From Tannerella sp. (GTDB lineage Bacteria; Bacteroidota; Bacteroidia; Bacteroidales; Tannerellaceae): DNA of 7,672 nt. Position numbers and translations under genes: made by a program. The notes under the pieces were generated by a model, which worked only from the letters and a program-made list of their open reading frames with translations, did not search any database and was not told where the DNA came from. The DNA lies in NCBI GenBank assembly GCA_031283785.1, contig JAITBC010000065.1:1-7672 (forward strand), read 5' to 3'. This document shows, one piece after another, positions 6,070 to 7,672 of this stretch; the first letter of the stretch is position 1, and each line of letters opens with the position of its first letter.

Positions 6070-7672
6070 ATGAATGTAATTAACAAGACGATTGATTTGG
6101 GTGATGGGAGGATCATCACCGTTGAAACCGGGAAGTTGGCCAAGCAGGCTGATGGAGCGGTGACTGTACGTATGGGCAACACGGTGTTGCTTGCTACTGT
6201 TTGTGGCGCTAAGGATGCTGCTCCGGGCGTAGATTTTATGCCGCTTCAGGTAGATTATAAGGAGAAATTTTCGGCATTTGGCCGTTTTCCCGGCGGCTTT
6301 ACCCGCAGGGAAGGTAAAGCTTCCGACTATGAAATTTTGACGTCACGATTAGTAGACCGTGTTTTACGCCCTCTGTTTCCGGACGATTATCATGCGGAAG
6401 TATTTGTGAATATCATACTTTTCTCGGCAGATGGAGAAGATGTGCCCGATGCGTTGGCCGGATTGGCCGCTTCCGCTGCGCTTGCGGTGTCGGATATACC
6501 GTTTAACGGGCCTATTTCGGAAGTGCGCGTGGCGCGTATTGACGGCAAGTTTGTTGTCAATCCCACGTTTTCCCAGCTTGAGAAAGCAGATATAGATATT
6601 ATGGTAGGCGCTACTGCCGAGAATATCATGATGGTAGAAGGCGAGATGAATGAAGTGCAGGAGCCGGACATGCTTGAAGCTATTAAAGTTGCCCATGAGG
6701 CTATTAAAGAGCATTGCCGGATACAGGGGGAACTTGCCGAAGCATGCGGTAAGACGGTGAAGCGCGAATACAGTCATGAGGAAAATGATGAAGAATTGCG
6801 TGCCGCCGTGCGTGAAGCATGTTATGATAAGGTTTATGCGATAGCCGTTTCCGGTAGCGCTAAACAGGAACGGTCGGATGCCTTTACAGCTGTTAAAGAT
6901 GAATTTAAAGCGCAGCGTACCGAAGAGGAACTGGAAGAAAAAGGCTCTCTTATCGACCGTTATTATCATGAAGTGGAGAAAGAAGCGATGCGTCGTGCCA
7001 TCCTTGACGAAGGTAAACGCCTTGACGGACGTAAGACTACGGAGATACGTCCTGTCTGGATCGAAACGGATTGTTTGCCCGGCCCTCACGGAGCGGCAAT
7101 ATTTACGCGTGGCGAGACACAGTCGTTATCGACCGTTACGCTCGGCACGAAAAGCGATGAGAAGATTGTGGACGATGTATTGACACACGGTAAGGAACGT
7201 TTTCTTCTCCACTATAATTTCCCGCCCTTTTCGACAGGCGAAGCAAGAGCGCAGCGTGGGGTCGGGCGTCGCGAAGTCGGCCACGGAAATCTGGCGCACC
7301 GCGCGTTGAGACGAATGATTCCCGAAAATTACCCGTATGTAATACGCATCATGTCGGATATTCTGGAATCGAACGGCTCGTCGTCGATGGCTACCGTTTG
7401 TGCCGGGACACTGGCCCTGATGGATGCCGGTATACCTTTGTGCAGGCCTGTATCGGGCATTGCCATGGGGCTTATCTCGGAAAACAAAGGCACAAATTAT
7501 GCTGTCCTTTCGGATATTCTCGGAGATGAAGACCATCTCGGAGATATGGACTTTAAGGTTACAGGTACGAAAAACGGTATTACTGCAACGCAGATGGATA
7601 TCAAGGTTGACGGCCGGTCGTACGAGATACTCGAAAAAGCATTAGCACAGGCTAAAGAAGGGCGCTTGCATA
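6070..7672 (+). CDS. pnp: Polynucleotide phosphorylase, 3' end beyond the window
   Basis: PNPase degrades RNA from the 3' end by phosphorolysis, releasing nucleoside diphosphates, and can add tails in reverse. It forms a trimeric ring in the cytoplasm. 534 residues are visible; the family is about 700-715, so the KH and S1 RNA-binding domains lie off the right edge. The first RNase PH-like core carries [12 protein letters not shown], with RNA-contacting R79 and R80. A helical domain follows, and the second, catalytic core contains [26 protein letters not shown], the phosphate-binding serines S437-S439 (GSSSM) and the metal-binding acids D486 and D492 ([13 protein letters not shown]). These numbers match those of the E. 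coli enzyme. All catalytic residues are present. The ATG at 6070 is the first in frame after a TAA at 6043. The gene diverges from the RNA helicase, a plausible functional partner, and has its own promoter and a leader of about 110 nt. Confidence 0.98.
   Translation, partial: MNVINKTIDLGDGRIITVETGKLAKQADGAVTVRMGNTVLLATVCGAKDAAPGVDFMPLQVDYKEKFSAFGRFPGGFTRREGKASDYEILTSRLVDRVLRPLFPDDYHAEVFVNIILFSADGEDVPDALAGLAASAALAVSDIPFNGPISEVRVARIDGKFVVNPTFSQLEKADIDIMVGATAENIMMVEGEMNEVQEPDMLEAIKVAHEAIKEHCRIQGELAEACGKTVKREYSHEENDEELRAAVREACYDKVYAIAVSGSAKQERSDAFTAVKDEFKAQRTEEELEEKGSLIDRYYHEVEKEAMRRAILDEGKRLDGRKTTEIRPVWIETDCLPGPHGAAIFTRGETQSLSTVTLGTKSDEKIVDDVLTHGKERFLLHYNFPPFSTGEARAQRGVGRREVGHGNLAHRALRRMIPENYPYVIRIMSDILESNGSSSMATVCAGTLALMDAGIPLCRPVSGIAMGLISENKGTNYAVLSDILGDEDHLGDMDFKVTGTKNGITATQMDIKVDGRSYEILEKALAQAKEGRLH

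Noticed and set aside
6364..7089. A 241-codon open frame on the minus strand opposite pnp
   Set aside because: It lies wholly inside the intact catalytic cores of pnp, has no promoter or recognisable domain, and its composition looks like a mirrored coding frame.

Overview
The window is ordinary chromosomal DNA from a member of the Bacteroidota, most likely order Bacteroidales. The protein styles support this: a MetRS with a C-terminal tRNA-binding domain, a PNPase with the [12 protein letters not shown] loop form, a DEAD-box helicase with a DbpA-type RNA-binding domain, and a secreted outer-membrane barrel protein. So do four promoters of the Bacteroidetes -33/-7 type (TTTG, 19-20 bp, TAnnTTTG) and the general lack of clear Shine-Dalgarno sequences. 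Genus cannot be fixed from what is visible. No mobile element, CRISPR array, tRNA or rRNA was seen.

Layout. Positions 1-1847 (minus) hold methionyl-tRNA synthetase, cut by the left edge in its C-terminal tRNA-binding domain. Positions 1848-2048 are a gap with the metG promoter and a strong 13-bp hairpin that terminates the next gene. Positions 2049-3764 (minus) hold a 571-residue secreted protein of unknown function with a predicted outer-membrane barrel. Positions 3765-3963 contain its promoter and a leader of about 150 nt with two hairpins and a 12-codon mini-ORF. Positions 3964-5751 (minus) hold a DEAD-box RNA helicase. Positions 5752-6069 are a divergent control region with back-to-back promoters. 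Positions 6070-7672 (plus) hold polynucleotide phosphorylase, cut by the right edge before its KH and S1 domains.

How the genes fit together. The helicase and PNPase both act on RNA and share a 318-bp divergent intergenic region. This fits joint control of RNA unwinding and 3'-to-5' decay, although partnership is an inference. MetRS is a translation housekeeping gene. The barrel protein has no evident functional link to its neighbours and has its own promoter and terminator. I found no convincing new multi-gene system. The items most worth a second look are the structured leader of the barrel gene, the divergent helicase/pnp arrangement, and the repeat-rich pnp leader.
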